Shown here: in pieces, positions 34,983 through 43,578 of the stretch | Numbering within the stretch: position 1 is the stretch's first letter | Layout of the letters: each line of letters begins with the position of its first letter | NCBI GenBank assembly: GCA_013002535.1 | Contig: JABDJK010000040.1 | Coordinates: 1-48,337, forward strand | From: Hyphococcus sp. | GTDB taxonomy: Bacteria; Pseudomonadota; Alphaproteobacteria; Caulobacterales; Parvularculaceae | Length of the DNA: 48,337 bases | Reading direction: 5' to 3' | Notes under the pieces: model-generated | Database searches by the model: none | Told to the model about the DNA's origin: nothing | What the model saw: only the letters and a program-made list of their open reading frames with translations | Translations under genes and position numbers: made by a program

Positions 34983-35648
34983 TCAGTTCACACGTAGGTT
35001 ATCAACGACCTGCATAACGCCCTGCGCGGACCACGCGGCTCTTTCAATCAGGGCTTTTTCGTAATTTGCGTTGATGTCACCGGTGAGCGTCACCTTGTTT
35101 CCATCAACTGCAATATTAATTTTTGATTTTTCAAGGTCAGCGTTTCGGTGAAGCGCGCGCGTGATCTGATATTTGATGTCTCGTTCGGAGACTTGTTTTT
35201 TTTGTGCTTTTTTTCGCAGCATGACGCGATTATCAACGCCGCGAACGCCATACATATGGATGACCTGGTTCTTGATGGTGTCCCGTTCAAAGTTCCAATC
35301 GACCTCACCGGTCAGCGTCACGTAACCATTACGGACTTCGGCCTGAATATGAGGATCTGGAATAATCACGTTCCATTCAAGCAAATTGGAGATACGCTCC
35401 GCGATTACCTCATCGGTAACTTTATCGTCATTCGGCAGAGAAATTTCGATATCTTCGGCTACCGCATGAACGCCTTTCACGCGTTTTGCCGCCGTTTCAG
35501 CCGCATAGCGTTCAGCATAAGATGCAACCGTGCCCGTGAGACGCACCGCACCGTTCTTTACTGTAACGCCAATATCCGTTGTTTTGACCCGCGGATCCCA
35601 CGCGATTTCTTCCTGAATATCATTTCGAATGCGTTCGTCTTCCTTCAT
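34983..35648 (-). CDS. BON-domain protein with three BON repeats
   Basis: The 221-residue protein has three BON domains: about residues 5-72 (VGVTV-type GVTVKNGAVRLTGTV), 80-145 (IQAEVRNGYVTLTGEVDW) and 155-221 (INIAVDGNKVTLTGDI, ending in GVMQVVDNLRVN). BON domains are thought to bind membranes or phospholipids, as in OsmY. There is no signal peptide when the ATG at 35648 (after GAGGA) is used, so it may be cytoplasmic. A broken paralogue is at 42769-43419. An FNR-type site lies 90.5 bp upstream. Confidence 0.87.
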   Translation of the reverse strand: MKEDERIRNDIQEEIAWDPRVKTTDIGVTVKNGAVRLTGTVASYAERYAAETAAKRVKGVHAVAEDIEISLPNDDKVTDEVIAERISNLLEWNVIIPDPHIQAEVRNGYVTLTGEVDWNFERDTIKNQVIHMYGVRGVDNRVMLRKKAQKKQVSERDIKYQITRALHRNADLEKSKINIAVDGNKVTLTGDINANYEKALIERAAWSAQGVMQVVDNLRVN

Positions 35649-35731
35649 AGCGACTTCCTCACCGTTTTCGGTCATTGATACGGCAGCTCTTGCTTCATGC
35701 ATAAAAATAGGGACGCTTCGGTGGGCGCACA

Positions 35732-35745
35732 TTGAGCTATATCAA
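35732..35745. promoter_or_regulatory. FNR/FixK-type site between the BON and ABC-exporter operons
   Basis: TTGAG-CTAT-ATCAA has one mismatch to TTGAT-N4-ATCAA but keeps both TTGA and TCAA. It is centred 90.5 bp before the BON ATG and 87.5 bp before the ABC ATPase ATG, so it could act in both directions. Confidence 0.55.
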
Positions 35746-35825
35746 ATGCGTCGTGATTGTATTGTCCGATTATCCAGGGAAACTATTTTTGATTTTAAGG
35801 CGCAAAAACTATGCAGGGACCTGTA

Positions 35826-36575
35826 ATGCCCGCCCCCCACTCACTCAAAACGACCAATGACATCGTGCAAAATGGCGCCATCTATCGCACCACCGGTCTC
35901 ACGAAGGTCTATGGCGAAGGGCCCGCAGCTGTACATGCATTGCGCGGCGTCAATCTGGAAATTCCAACCGGTGAGTTGGTGGTGCTGCTCGGACCATCAG
36001 GCAGCGGCAAATCAACTTTGTTAAACATCCTCGGCGGTATTGATCGGGGAAGCGACGGCGATGTTTTTTTTCAAGATAATGCCCTGAGCGAAATGGATGA
36101 CCGCGGGCTGACGGCTTACCGTCGCGCGCATGTAGGCTTCGTTTTTCAGTTCTACAATTTGATGCCGAGTCTGACGGCGCAAGAGAATGTCGAACTTGTG
36201 GCAGAAATATCGCCCGCACCGATGAAGGCAATAGACGCCCTCGATCTTGTTGATCTCGGCGATCGCGCCAATCATTTCCCTTCAGAATTGTCCGGCGGCG
36301 AGCAACAACGGGTCGCCATCGCGCGCGCCATTGCGAAAAAGCCGACCGTGCTTTTTTGTGATGAACCCACCGGCGCCCTAGACAGCAAAACCGGCGTGAC
36401 TGTCCTTAAAGCCTTACAAAAACTCAATAAAGAACTTGGCGCCACGACATTGGTCATTACTCACGCCGCCGCGACTGCGGCGATGGCAGACCGGGTCGTG
36501 CATTTTGCCGATGGCGACATTCGCGAAGTCATCGAAAACCAAATCCCTGTCACCGCTGACAAAATTAGCTGGTGA
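35826..36575 (+). CDS. ABC transporter ATP-binding protein (MacB/LolD type)
   Basis: The 249-residue ATPase has Walker [19 protein letters not shown] near residues 53-70, the Q-loop [18 protein letters not shown] near 104-121, the signature [14 protein letters not shown] near 153-166, Walker [13 protein letters not shown] and the H-loop VITHAA. The YNLMP/TAQENV segment is typical of LolD/MacB exporters. I chose the ATG at 35826 (AGGG seven bases upstream) over one five codons earlier. It is followed within 6 bp by its permease. Confidence 0.93.
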   Translation: MPAPHSLKTTNDIVQNGAIYRTTGLTKVYGEGPAAVHALRGVNLEIPTGELVVLLGPSGSGKSTLLNILGGIDRGSDGDVFFQDNALSEMDDRGLTAYRRAHVGFVFQFYNLMPSLTAQENVELVAEISPAPMKAIDALDLVDLGDRANHFPSELSGGEQQRVAIARAIAKKPTVLFCDEPTGALDSKTGVTVLKALQKLNKELGATTLVITHAAATAAMADRVVHFADGDIREVIENQIPVTADKISW

Positions 36576-36580
36576 TATAA

Positions 36581-38956
36581 ATGCGCCCTGCTCTATCCAT
36601 GCTGGACCGAAAAATGCTGCGCGACCTCTGGCGCATCAAGGGCCAGGCGCTTGCGATTATTTTTGTCATCGCAGCGGGCATTGCGCTTTTCGTCATGTCG
36701 AGCGGTATGATGATCGCGCTCGAAGAAACCATGCGCGCCTATTATGAGCGCCATCGTTTTGCAGACGCTTATGCGCCGGTAAAGCGCGCGCCCAATCATC
36801 TATTGGCGGATATTCGAAACCTCGATGGCGTTTCAACCGCCGAAGGGCGCATCAATGGCGGCGGCCTTGTTACGCTTGAAAAGGCCAGCGCGCCTGTCAG
36901 CGCCCGGGTTATTTCATATGATCCGGACGCGGCCTCACCGATCAACGCGGTCTATCTCGTCGAAGGGCGCATGCTGCGCACAACCCAAAGCGATGAGATC
37001 ATGCTGCTCAAACCGTTTGCGGACGCCCACAACCTAACGCCGGGCGACTCAATCGCCATAACGATGAACGGTGCACAACACACCTTCATCATCGCCGGCC
37101 TCGTTCTATCCCCGGAGTTTATCTATGCGCTCCCCCCGGGCGAATTTGTCGTTGACGCCGGGCGGTTCGCCGTGTTGTGGGCAAGCGAAGAAGCGATGGA
37201 AGCCGCTTACGATCTTGACGGCGCCTTTAACGAAGTCATCCTCACGACATCGCGCAACACAAATGAAGACGGCCTGATCGATGATCTGGATCGGTTGCTG
37301 GCGCCTTATGGCGCTGTTGGCGCTTTTGTCCGGGCTGACCAGGTCTCCAACAAATATCTAACCGAAGAGTTGAAACAGCTTGAGACCATGGGCGTTGTGA
37401 TGACGCCGATCTTTCTGGGTGTTGCGATCTTTCTCCTCAATATCGTCATTACCCGGCTTGTGCATACTGAGCGCGAGCAAATCGGCCTGTTGAAAGCGTT
37501 CGGCTATTCAAATAATGATGTGGGCGCACATTATCTTAAGTTTGTTCTGGTCATCGCCCTTGGCGGCGCACTGGTCGGTTGGGGCGGCGGGCAATATCTC
37601 GGCCGGTTGCTTTCGGGGATCTATCAGAAATATTTCCATTTTCCGTTCCTGTTGTTCAACCCGGAATTTCGCACTTTAGGACTCGCCGTCCTTTTCAGCG
37701 CGGCGGCCGCGGCGCTCGGCGCATTTTCCGCCGTGCGCGGCGCAGTCTCATTATCGCCAGCTGTCGCCATGCGCCCGCCAGCGCCGCCCCACTTCACACG
37801 CGGCAATGCGTTCAGCAAGACGCTCACGCGCATCCTCGATCAACCAAGCCGGATGATTTTGCGCCGTGTCTCACGCCAGCCCTTTCGCGCTGCGTTAACG
37901 ACGCTGGGGATCGGCGCCGCCATGGGCCTTGCCGTAATGATGCGTTTCAATATGAACGCAACCGACTATATGCTTGATATCAGCTTCAACATTGCCGACC
38001 GCAGCGATGTCTTTGTCACTTTTGCCGAGCCGCTATCGGAAACGACGATCTATGAGCTTTCGAATATTGAGGGCGTAATCTATGCGGAACCGTTTCGCGC
38101 AAGCGCCGTCATGTTTCGCAATGACCGGATTGAACATTTGGGCGCCGTAACCGGACTGCCCGAAAACCCGGTCTTAAACCGCGCGATCGACGCCAATCTC
38201 GCGCTGGTCGATATCCGTGGCGACGGGATCGTTTTTTCTGAGCAGCTGGCAGACATTCTTGAAATTGCGGTTGGCGACACGGTGATCGCCGAAGTGCGCG
38301 AAGGCCGCCGCCCCACTCTTGAAATTCCGGTCACCGGTCTTGTGGAAGCCATGATCGGCACGCCCGCCTATATGACATCCGATGCGCTCAACAAAAAATT
38401 GAAAGAACCGAACCGCGCCTCCGGCGCTTATCTGAAAATTGATATGGCGCAACGCAATAAGGTCTATGATAAACTTAAGTCGATGCCGTTGATTGCCGGC
38501 GTCAGCCTGCGGCGCGAGGCTTATTATAATTTTCAAAAAATGATTGATGAAGGCCCCGGTACATTCCGCAGAATTATGATGGTTTTTTCAATCGTAATTG
38601 CTGCAGGCGTTGTTTATAATGGCGCGCGCATCGCGTTTATTGAACGCCATCATGACCTTGCGAGCCTGCGCGTTCTGGGATTTACGAAAATCGAAACCGG
38701 TTATGTGTTGTTCGGTGAGCTTGCGCTATTGGCGATTTTGGCGCTGCCGGTCGGTTCGCTCATCGGCCTTGGCTTGTGGGTCTATATCGCCGATGCGCTC
38801 AGCACCGAGCTTTACCAGATACCTGTTGTCTTTAAGGAAAGTGGGCTTGGCTATGCGGCAATTGTCGTTCTCGTCTCAACCGCGATTGCCGGCGCATTAG
38901 TCCAGCGTGACATTATGAAACTCGATCTTGCGACAGCGCTGAAGGCGCGGGAGTGA
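36581..38956 (+). CDS. FtsX-family ABC transporter permease, double FtsX type
   Basis: The 791-residue permease has an N-terminal membrane helix (AIIFVIAAGIALFVMSSGMM), a large periplasmic region (about 50-260), three membrane helices (about 270-400, with HTEREQIGLLKAFGYSNNDV near 298), then a second periplasmic domain and three more helices (about 665-785, with ERHHDLASLRVLGF near 690). This repeated layout is that of LolE/DevC-like or lipid-exporting permeases (COG0577). It is joined to an ATPase and an HlyD-type adaptor, so it is the core of a tripartite exporter. The substrate is unknown. Confidence 0.9.
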   Translation: MRPALSMLDRKMLRDLWRIKGQALAIIFVIAAGIALFVMSSGMMIALEETMRAYYERHRFADAYAPVKRAPNHLLADIRNLDGVSTAEGRINGGGLVTLEKASAPVSARVISYDPDAASPINAVYLVEGRMLRTTQSDEIMLLKPFADAHNLTPGDSIAITMNGAQHTFIIAGLVLSPEFIYALPPGEFVVDAGRFAVLWASEEAMEAAYDLDGAFNEVILTTSRNTNEDGLIDDLDRLLAPYGAVGAFVRADQVSNKYLTEELKQLETMGVVMTPIFLGVAIFLLNIVITRLVHTEREQIGLLKAFGYSNNDVGAHYLKFVLVIALGGALVGWGGGQYLGRLLSGIYQKYFHFPFLLFNPEFRTLGLAVLFSAAAAALGAFSAVRGAVSLSPAVAMRPPAPPHFTRGNAFSKTLTRILDQPSRMILRRVSRQPFRAALTTLGIGAAMGLAVMMRFNMNATDYMLDISFNIADRSDVFVTFAEPLSETTIYELSNIEGVIYAEPFRASAVMFRNDRIEHLGAVTGLPENPVLNRAIDANLALVDIRGDGIVFSEQLADILEIAVGDTVIAEVREGRRPTLEIPVTGLVEAMIGTPAYMTSDALNKKLKEPNRASGAYLKIDMAQRNKVYDKLKSMPLIAGVSLRREAYYNFQKMIDEGPGTFRRIMMVFSIVIAAGVVYNGARIAFIERHHDLASLRVLGFTKIETGYVLFGELALLAILALPVGSLIGLGLWVYIADALSTELYQIPVVFKESGLGYAAIVVLVSTAIAGALVQRDIMKLDLATALKARE

Positions 38957-38960
38957 TTTG

Positions 38961-40190
38961 ATGATAGGCGTAAAGCCACGTACCCTTGTTATTGCCGCAG
39001 CCATAATCGTTGTGGGGCTATTTTTCCTCTATGCGTTCTGGCCGCGCGCGGCCCAGGTTGATCTCGCCACCATCGAACAAAGTCACATGATGGTAACGAT
39101 CGACGAAGAGGCAAAAACCCGCGTGCGCGATTCATACGTTGTTTCAATGCCTGTGGCGGGACGGCTCCTGCGCGTTGATGTCGAAGCCGGCGACGCTGTC
39201 ATGCAGGGCGAAACGATTGTTGCGCGCATTGCGCCAGCAAGCCCTACGGTTCTTGATGTTCGAACTGAAGAACAAGCCGGCGCCGCCGTTGCCGCCGCTG
39301 AGGCCGCGCTGGCGCTTGCGAAGGCCGAAGTCAAAAAAGCGGCGGTTGATGAAGACTTCGCCGAGGTTGAGGCTGAGCGCTATCGGGAGCTGCGCCCCCA
39401 CGACGCCGTCTCCCAATCGCAATTAGACAATGCCGAGCGCAGCTGGCGCGCCGCGTCAGCCGCGCTTGAGATGGCGCGCGCAAATGTACGGTTGCGCGAA
39501 GCCGACCTTAAAAGCACCCGCGCCATGCTAATGACGTTCAGCGAAGCCGAAGAACGCAGCGTTGCAACCAACCCGCACCCGCGCGAGGCGCTGGAGGTTC
39601 GCTCACCCATTTCCGGACGGGTCCTGCGGCTTATTCAGGAGAGCGAGACCGTGTTGCCCAGCGGCGCACCGGTGCTGGAAATCGGCGACCCACAAAGCGA
39701 TCTTGAAATTGTCGCAGAGCTTCTTTCAAGGGACGCGGTAAAAACCAAACCCGGTGATCGCGTTATCATTGAAAAATGGGGCGGCGATGCCCCGCTCACC
39801 GGCGAGATTGAACGTATCGAGCCCTGGGGGTTTACAAAATTTTCCGCCCTCGGGGTTGAGGAACAGCGCGTCAACGCCATCATCAAATTCACCTGTGAGA
39901 AAAGCGATCATGAAGCCCTCGGTCACGGCTATCGAACTGAGGTAAAAATTGTCGTTTGGGAAGATGAAGAGGCGTTGGTCGCCCCGTCTAGCGCCCTCTT
40001 CCGCCTCAATGGCGGGTGGGCGGTGTTCAAAGTCGTTAATGGCAGAGCGACCGAAAGCACTGTTGAAATCGGTCGCAATAATGGGACGCAAGCGGAAATT
40101 TTAAGCGGACTGAACGACAGCGATACTGTCATCCTTTATCCGGGCAACCAGATTGTTGATGGAGCGAGGGTGGAAAAACGAAGAATTTAA
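38961..40190 (+). CDS. HlyD/MacA-type periplasmic adaptor subunit
   Basis: The 409-residue protein has an N-terminal membrane anchor (TLVIAAAIIVVGLFFLYAF), a lipoyl-like half (VEAGDAVMQGETIVARIAP near 75), an alpha-helical hairpin rich in Ala/Glu (about 100-190) and the second half with SPISGRVLRLIQESE near 215, then the beta-barrel region and C-terminal tail ending in DGARVEKRR. This is a membrane-fusion protein for the preceding ABC permease. GGGAG precedes the ATG at 38961, only 4 bp after the permease stop. No outer-membrane channel gene is in the window. Confidence 0.9.
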   Translation: MIGVKPRTLVIAAAIIVVGLFFLYAFWPRAAQVDLATIEQSHMMVTIDEEAKTRVRDSYVVSMPVAGRLLRVDVEAGDAVMQGETIVARIAPASPTVLDVRTEEQAGAAVAAAEAALALAKAEVKKAAVDEDFAEVEAERYRELRPHDAVSQSQLDNAERSWRAASAALEMARANVRLREADLKSTRAMLMTFSEAEERSVATNPHPREALEVRSPISGRVLRLIQESETVLPSGAPVLEIGDPQSDLEIVAELLSRDAVKTKPGDRVIIEKWGGDAPLTGEIERIEPWGFTKFSALGVEEQRVNAIIKFTCEKSDHEALGHGYRTEVKIVVWEDEEALVAPSSALFRLNGGWAVFKVVNGRATESTVEIGRNNGTQAEILSGLNDSDTVILYPGNQIVDGARVEKRRI

Positions 40191-40221
40191 AGGATATCGA
40201 GTCTGAATTTTTCGATGCCAT

Positions 40222-40677
40222 TTACCAACGACCAAGACGCTCTTTGAAGTAGTCAAGAAGCTCCGGCTCGGGCATATTCGTAAGATCCTTGTCGAATACG
40301 CCAATATATTTCGCTGTTACCTGCAGTTGGAATTTCGCGCGCAATTTTCCGAGAGCTTGCGGCGGTGCGGCGACAACGATCTGATCAAACTTTTCTCGTT
40401 GAGCCGCTTTGTTCAGCTTTGCAGCGATTTCACCAAGAAACGCAGCTTCAATTTTGTCATGGGGCTCGGCGCCGCCCATGGCAAAGCGTGAGTCCGGGCC
40501 TGTTTTATGCCCGCGGCCCGGCCGTTCCCGGCCAAGCTCGCGGGAGGCTTTGCGCGCATCTTCCGCCTCCTGGTTGTCAATGAGCGTCCACTGTTCCTTC
40601 ATGCCGCGACTTTCAAAGAGCTGCATACGAGCGCCGTCCGCAACTAGGAACCAAGTTGTTCGCTGTGGTGTTATCAT
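40222..40677 (-). CDS. Host-attachment family protein
   Basis: The 151-residue protein matches the family named after an Agrobacterium gene linked to attachment to host cells. Its fold is related to the eRF1-domain-3-like/Host_attach group. Motifs are TTWFLVADGARMQLFES near residues 7-23, SRFAMGGAEPHDKIEAAFLGEIA, cited as SRFAMGGAEPHDK near 63-75, and IVVAAPPQALGKLR near 100. The name should not be read as proof of host contact; it occurs widely in free-living alphaproteobacteria. It is divergent from an NAD(P)H oxidoreductase, with an FNR-type site in the gap. Confidence 0.85.
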   Translation of the reverse strand: MITPQRTTWFLVADGARMQLFESRGMKEQWTLIDNQEAEDARKASRELGRERPGRGHKTGPDSRFAMGGAEPHDKIEAAFLGEIAAKLNKAAQREKFDQIVVAAPPQALGKLRAKFQLQVTAKYIGVFDKDLTNMPEPELLDYFKERLGRW

Positions 40678-40741
40678 GAGATTTCCGAACTCATCTACAA
40701 ATATTTCACCCCGTTCCTAGGGCGCTTCCCACTTTATGGAA

Positions 40742-40755
40742 TTGACGTGCGTCAA
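40742..40755. promoter_or_regulatory. FNR/FixK-type site between the host-attachment and oxidoreductase genes
   Basis: TTGAC-GTGC-GTCAA has perfect half-sites of the TTGA-N6-TCAA class. The centre is 71.5 bp before the host-attachment ATG and 69.5 bp before the oxidoreductase ATG, so it is almost midway and may control both. Confidence 0.72.
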
Positions 40756-40817
40756 AGCGCGCAAACGCTTTGACGCTACTATTTGTCCGACGGATAACAA
40801 TGAATCAAAACTGAAAA

Positions 40818-41399
40818 ATGGCGAAACAAATCTGCATTCTGCAAGGGCATCCCCATGACGACCCGTCTCATTTTTGCCGGGCTCTTAGCGCTGCATACGA
40901 AGACGGCGCCATTCAAGCGGGGCATGGCGTTGATGTGATCGATCTTGGGAAAATGGAAATTCCTTTCCTTCGCGACCCGGCAGACTTTAAAAAAGAGCCG
41001 CCGGCACAGATCATCGAAGCGCAACACATCGTCAAAGAAGCAGATCATCTTTACGTGATCTATCCGCTTTGGATGGGTTCCATGCCAGCGCTTGTGAAAG
41101 CATTTTTTGAACAACTATCACGTCACGAGTTTTCGATCGCCGAGAGCGAGGGCGGCTGGCCACGCAAAATGCTGAAAGGAAAATCAGCTCGGGTTGTCGT
41201 AACCATGGGCATGCCGGCGGCGGCGTACAAAATTTTCTTCGGCGCCCATGGCGTAAAGAGCTTTGAAGGCGCAATTTTGGGAATGGCGGGATTTAAACCA
41301 GTCAAAGAAACATTGATTGGCGGTGTTGGCGGCCTCAGCGCCAAACAAGCCGAGAAACGCCTCGCTAGAATGCGCAGTATTGGCGCCCGGGCTAAATGA
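40818..41399 (+). CDS. NAD(P)H-dependent flavodoxin-fold oxidoreductase
   Basis: The 193-residue protein fits the KefF/MdaB/NQO-like family, FMN- or FAD-binding enzymes that reduce quinones by two electrons. The motifs are ILQGHPHDDPSHFCRALSAA near residues 7-26 (phosphate-binding loop), HLYVIYPLWMGSMPALVKAFFEQ, cited as YPLWMGSMPALVKAFFE near 80-96, and VVTMGMPAAAYKIFFG near 130. The ATG at 40818 follows a weak purine stretch. It is divergent from the host-attachment gene and stands alone; the next gene starts 54 bp later in the same direction. Confidence 0.86.
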   Translation: MAKQICILQGHPHDDPSHFCRALSAAYEDGAIQAGHGVDVIDLGKMEIPFLRDPADFKKEPPAQIIEAQHIVKEADHLYVIYPLWMGSMPALVKAFFEQLSRHEFSIAESEGGWPRKMLKGKSARVVVTMGMPAAAYKIFFGAHGVKSFEGAILGMAGFKPVKETLIGGVGGLSAKQAEKRLARMRSIGARAK

Positions 41400-41453
41400 A
41401 TATTTTTTTCCCACTTTGTAATGATTCACTAATTGTGCGGCAGGCCGGCGTTG

Positions 41454-42707
41454 ATGGCCCTCGATGATTTCAACACGCTATACCAATTAGCGCTTTCCCT
41501 TGCGCTTGGCCTGGTCATTGGAATTGAGCGGGAGTGGCGCGAAAGGGATTTTGATGGTGAGCGGCGCCCGGCAGGATTACGCACGTTCGGGCTCATCGGT
41601 TTGAGCGGCGGCGTCAGCGGGTTAGCTGGTCGCCAGTTTGAAGCTATGCCTGCAATTGGCCTGGCGATAACAATCCTCGTCATGCTGGTTGCTTATTGGC
41701 GGCGATCATCGTCACGTGAATTCATGGGCGTGACAACAATATTCGCTGCCTTTGTTGCGTTCGCCTGTGGGGTTTTGTGCATTATGGGCACGGAAGTCCC
41801 GGCGATTGCGGGGGCAATTGTTGTCGCCATGATACTGGGCGCCAAAGATCGCATGCATGGCTTTGTAGGACATCTTGACCAGAAAGAGATTTTCGCCGCG
41901 CTTCAATTTTTGTTGATAGCCGGCGTCGCCCTACCGCTAATACCGAATGAGCGCATGGGACCATATAATGCAATCAACCCGTTTGAAATCTGGCTGATGG
42001 CGGTATTGATTAGCGGACTTTCTTTCTCCGGCTATATCGCCTTGCGTACCCTCGGCGCCCGCCACGGAATATTGGGCACAGCGATACTCGGCGGCTTCGT
42101 TTCATCTACTGCCGTCACGGTATCCCTTGCGCACATGGCTCGGCGCCAACCTGAACTGCATAATTTGCTAAGCGTTGGCATAATCACGGCGTCTACGATC
42201 ATGTTCGCTCGTGTTGCCGCCATCGCCGCTATTGTTCACACACCCTTATTAGGGCGACTGGCACCGCCCATTGCTTGCGTCATTATCATATCGATTATCT
42301 GCGCCACGTTCATCGCCAGAAAAACAGACGGCGTATCTTTTGAAAAACCCAAAATTGCGAATCCGTTAGATGTAGCGCCAGCAATACTTTTCGCCGGGCT
42401 GCTTGGAATTATCATGGTAAGTTCGCGCGCACTGGAGGCCTTGTTCGGGCCGGAGGGGGTTTATGCGATATCGATCGCATCGGGACTCGCCGATGTCGAC
42501 GCTATAACTTTGACGCTCAGCCGGTTCGCCGCTGAAGGTTTGTCAGTTGAGGTCGCCTCGATTGGAATATTATTAGCGGCAGTGACGAATACATTCGTGA
42601 AAGTCGCGTTGGCGGCTTTCGCAGGCGGAAGCAGCTTACGACCAGCATTCCTATCCCTGTCAGCAGCGATTATCGCAGCCGGGTTATCCGCAGTGATTAC
42701 GATGTGA
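41454..42707 (+). CDS. MgtC/SapB N-terminal and DUF4010 membrane protein
   Basis: The 417-residue protein is very hydrophobic, with about 12 membrane segments. The first 130 residues match the MgtC/SapB family (LALGLVIGIEREWRERD near 14-30, RRPAGLRTFGLIGL near 36-49). The remainder is DUF4010 (ISGLSFSGYIALRTLGARHG and GGFVSSTAVTVSLAHMARR near 215-250; SGLADVDAITLTLSRFA near 345). Function is unknown; MgtC itself relates to magnesium and acid tolerance and to ATP synthase control. The ATG at 41454 is favoured over an upstream TTG. A possible hairpin follows at 42731. Confidence 0.85.
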   Translation: MALDDFNTLYQLALSLALGLVIGIEREWRERDFDGERRPAGLRTFGLIGLSGGVSGLAGRQFEAMPAIGLAITILVMLVAYWRRSSSREFMGVTTIFAAFVAFACGVLCIMGTEVPAIAGAIVVAMILGAKDRMHGFVGHLDQKEIFAALQFLLIAGVALPLIPNERMGPYNAINPFEIWLMAVLISGLSFSGYIALRTLGARHGILGTAILGGFVSSTAVTVSLAHMARRQPELHNLLSVGIITASTIMFARVAAIAAIVHTPLLGRLAPPIACVIIISIICATFIARKTDGVSFEKPKIANPLDVAPAILFAGLLGIIMVSSRALEALFGPEGVYAISIASGLADVDAITLTLSRFAAEGLSVEVASIGILLAAVTNTFVKVALAAFAGGSSLRPAFLSLSAAIIAAGLSAVITM

Positions 42708-42730
42708 GAGATTATGTTACGCTTTAGGCA

Positions 42731-42760
42731 GCGCCGATTCCGCCCAGACGAGATCGGCGC
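42731..42760. terminator. Inverted repeat between convergent genes
   Basis: GCGCCGAT and ATCGGCGC form an 8-bp stem around a 14-base loop between the MgtC-like gene and the 3' end of the BON pseudogene. There is no T run, so it is only a possible bidirectional terminator. Confidence 0.45.
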
Positions 42761-42768
42761 AATCGGTC

Positions 42769-43419
42769 TCAGACCACACGAATATTGTCCACAACTTGAG
42801 TAACGCCAGGCGCAGCCCATACGGCGTCTCCGGCGAGTTTGCGCTCATACCAAGCCTTTACGTTGCCTGAGAGCGTTACTTTACAACCGGTGACGTGAAC
42901 ATCGACATGCGACGCCTCAAGATCAGCATTACGATGGGGCGCGCGATTGATTTCTTTCGAGACATCATCCGGCGCAATGCGAGGCTTCACTGTAATCAGT
43001 TTGCTAACACCCTTTACGCCGCGAACACCGGCGATCTGATTTCGCGCAACTTCACGCTGAAAATTTCATTCAACGTCGCCCGATAACGCCACAAAGCCGT
43101 TCCGAACCTCTGCCTGTACCGTGTCTTTTGGAATAGACGTATTCCATTCGATAATGTGGGAAATGCGCTCGGCGACATTTTCATCGCCAACCGATCGATC
43201 ATAAGGGTATTCGACCTCGATTTCTTCAGCAATCGCATGAACGCCTTTCACCCGTTTTACCGCCCGTTCAGCAGCTAATTTTTCCGTATAACTGCTCACC
43301 ACACCAAGCAAGGATACTGCGCCGTCCTATACAGTTACCCCAACTTCCGTCGGCTCGGTCTGCGGGTCACAATCGATCTCGGCCAGAACGTCGTTCTAGA
43401 TGTCGTCATCCTTTCTCAT
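42769..43419 (-). pseudogene. BON-domain gene with three in-frame stop codons
   Basis: From an ATG at 43419 (after GGAGGAAGAG) to 42769 one continuous frame encodes a three-BON protein paralogous to 34983-35648. It is interrupted by TAG at 43396-43398 (codon 8), TAG at 43327-43329 (codon 31) and TGA at 43066-43068, where the paralogue has Trp in GEVDWNFER. No frameshift is present and the conserved parts (VKRVKGVHAIAEEIEV, VQAEVRNGFVALSGDV, GVTQVVDNIRVV) are well kept. All three stops can come from single transitions (CAG to TAG, TGG to TGA) if the lost codons were Gln, Gln and Trp. It is probably a recently inactivated copy. Confidence 0.85.
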
Positions 43420-43478
43420 CTCTTCCTCCAATAGCTCGTGAGGGCAAATCGAAAATAGATGGGCGAATTTTTAGAAAA

Positions 43479-43492
43479 TTGACGCAGGTCAA
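43479..43492. promoter_or_regulatory. FNR/FixK-type site, first of a tandem pair
   Basis: TTGAC-GCAG-GTCAA has perfect half-sites. It is centred 93.5 bp before the P-type ATPase ATG and 66.5 bp before the start of the broken BON gene. Confidence 0.7.
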
Positions 43493-43493
43493 C

Positions 43494-43507
43494 TTGATCC
43501 CTGTCAA
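43494..43507. promoter_or_regulatory. FNR/FixK-type site, second of a tandem pair
   Basis: TTGAT-CCCT-GTCAA begins two bases after the first site. It is centred 78.5 bp before the P-type ATPase ATG. The centres of the two sites are 15 bp apart, so two dimers could hardly bind fully at once on the same face. Confidence 0.7.
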
Positions 43508-43578
43508 GGAAGACGGCGCGGGGCGAACCTAGAAAAAAGAATGCGCCCCGTTCAATCTGTCAACTCGCCATAACCCAT

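Noticed and set aside
40222-40677. Evidence for a host-associated lifestyle
   Set aside because: The family name comes from one Agrobacterium study; members are common in free-living bacteria, and nothing else here points to a host.
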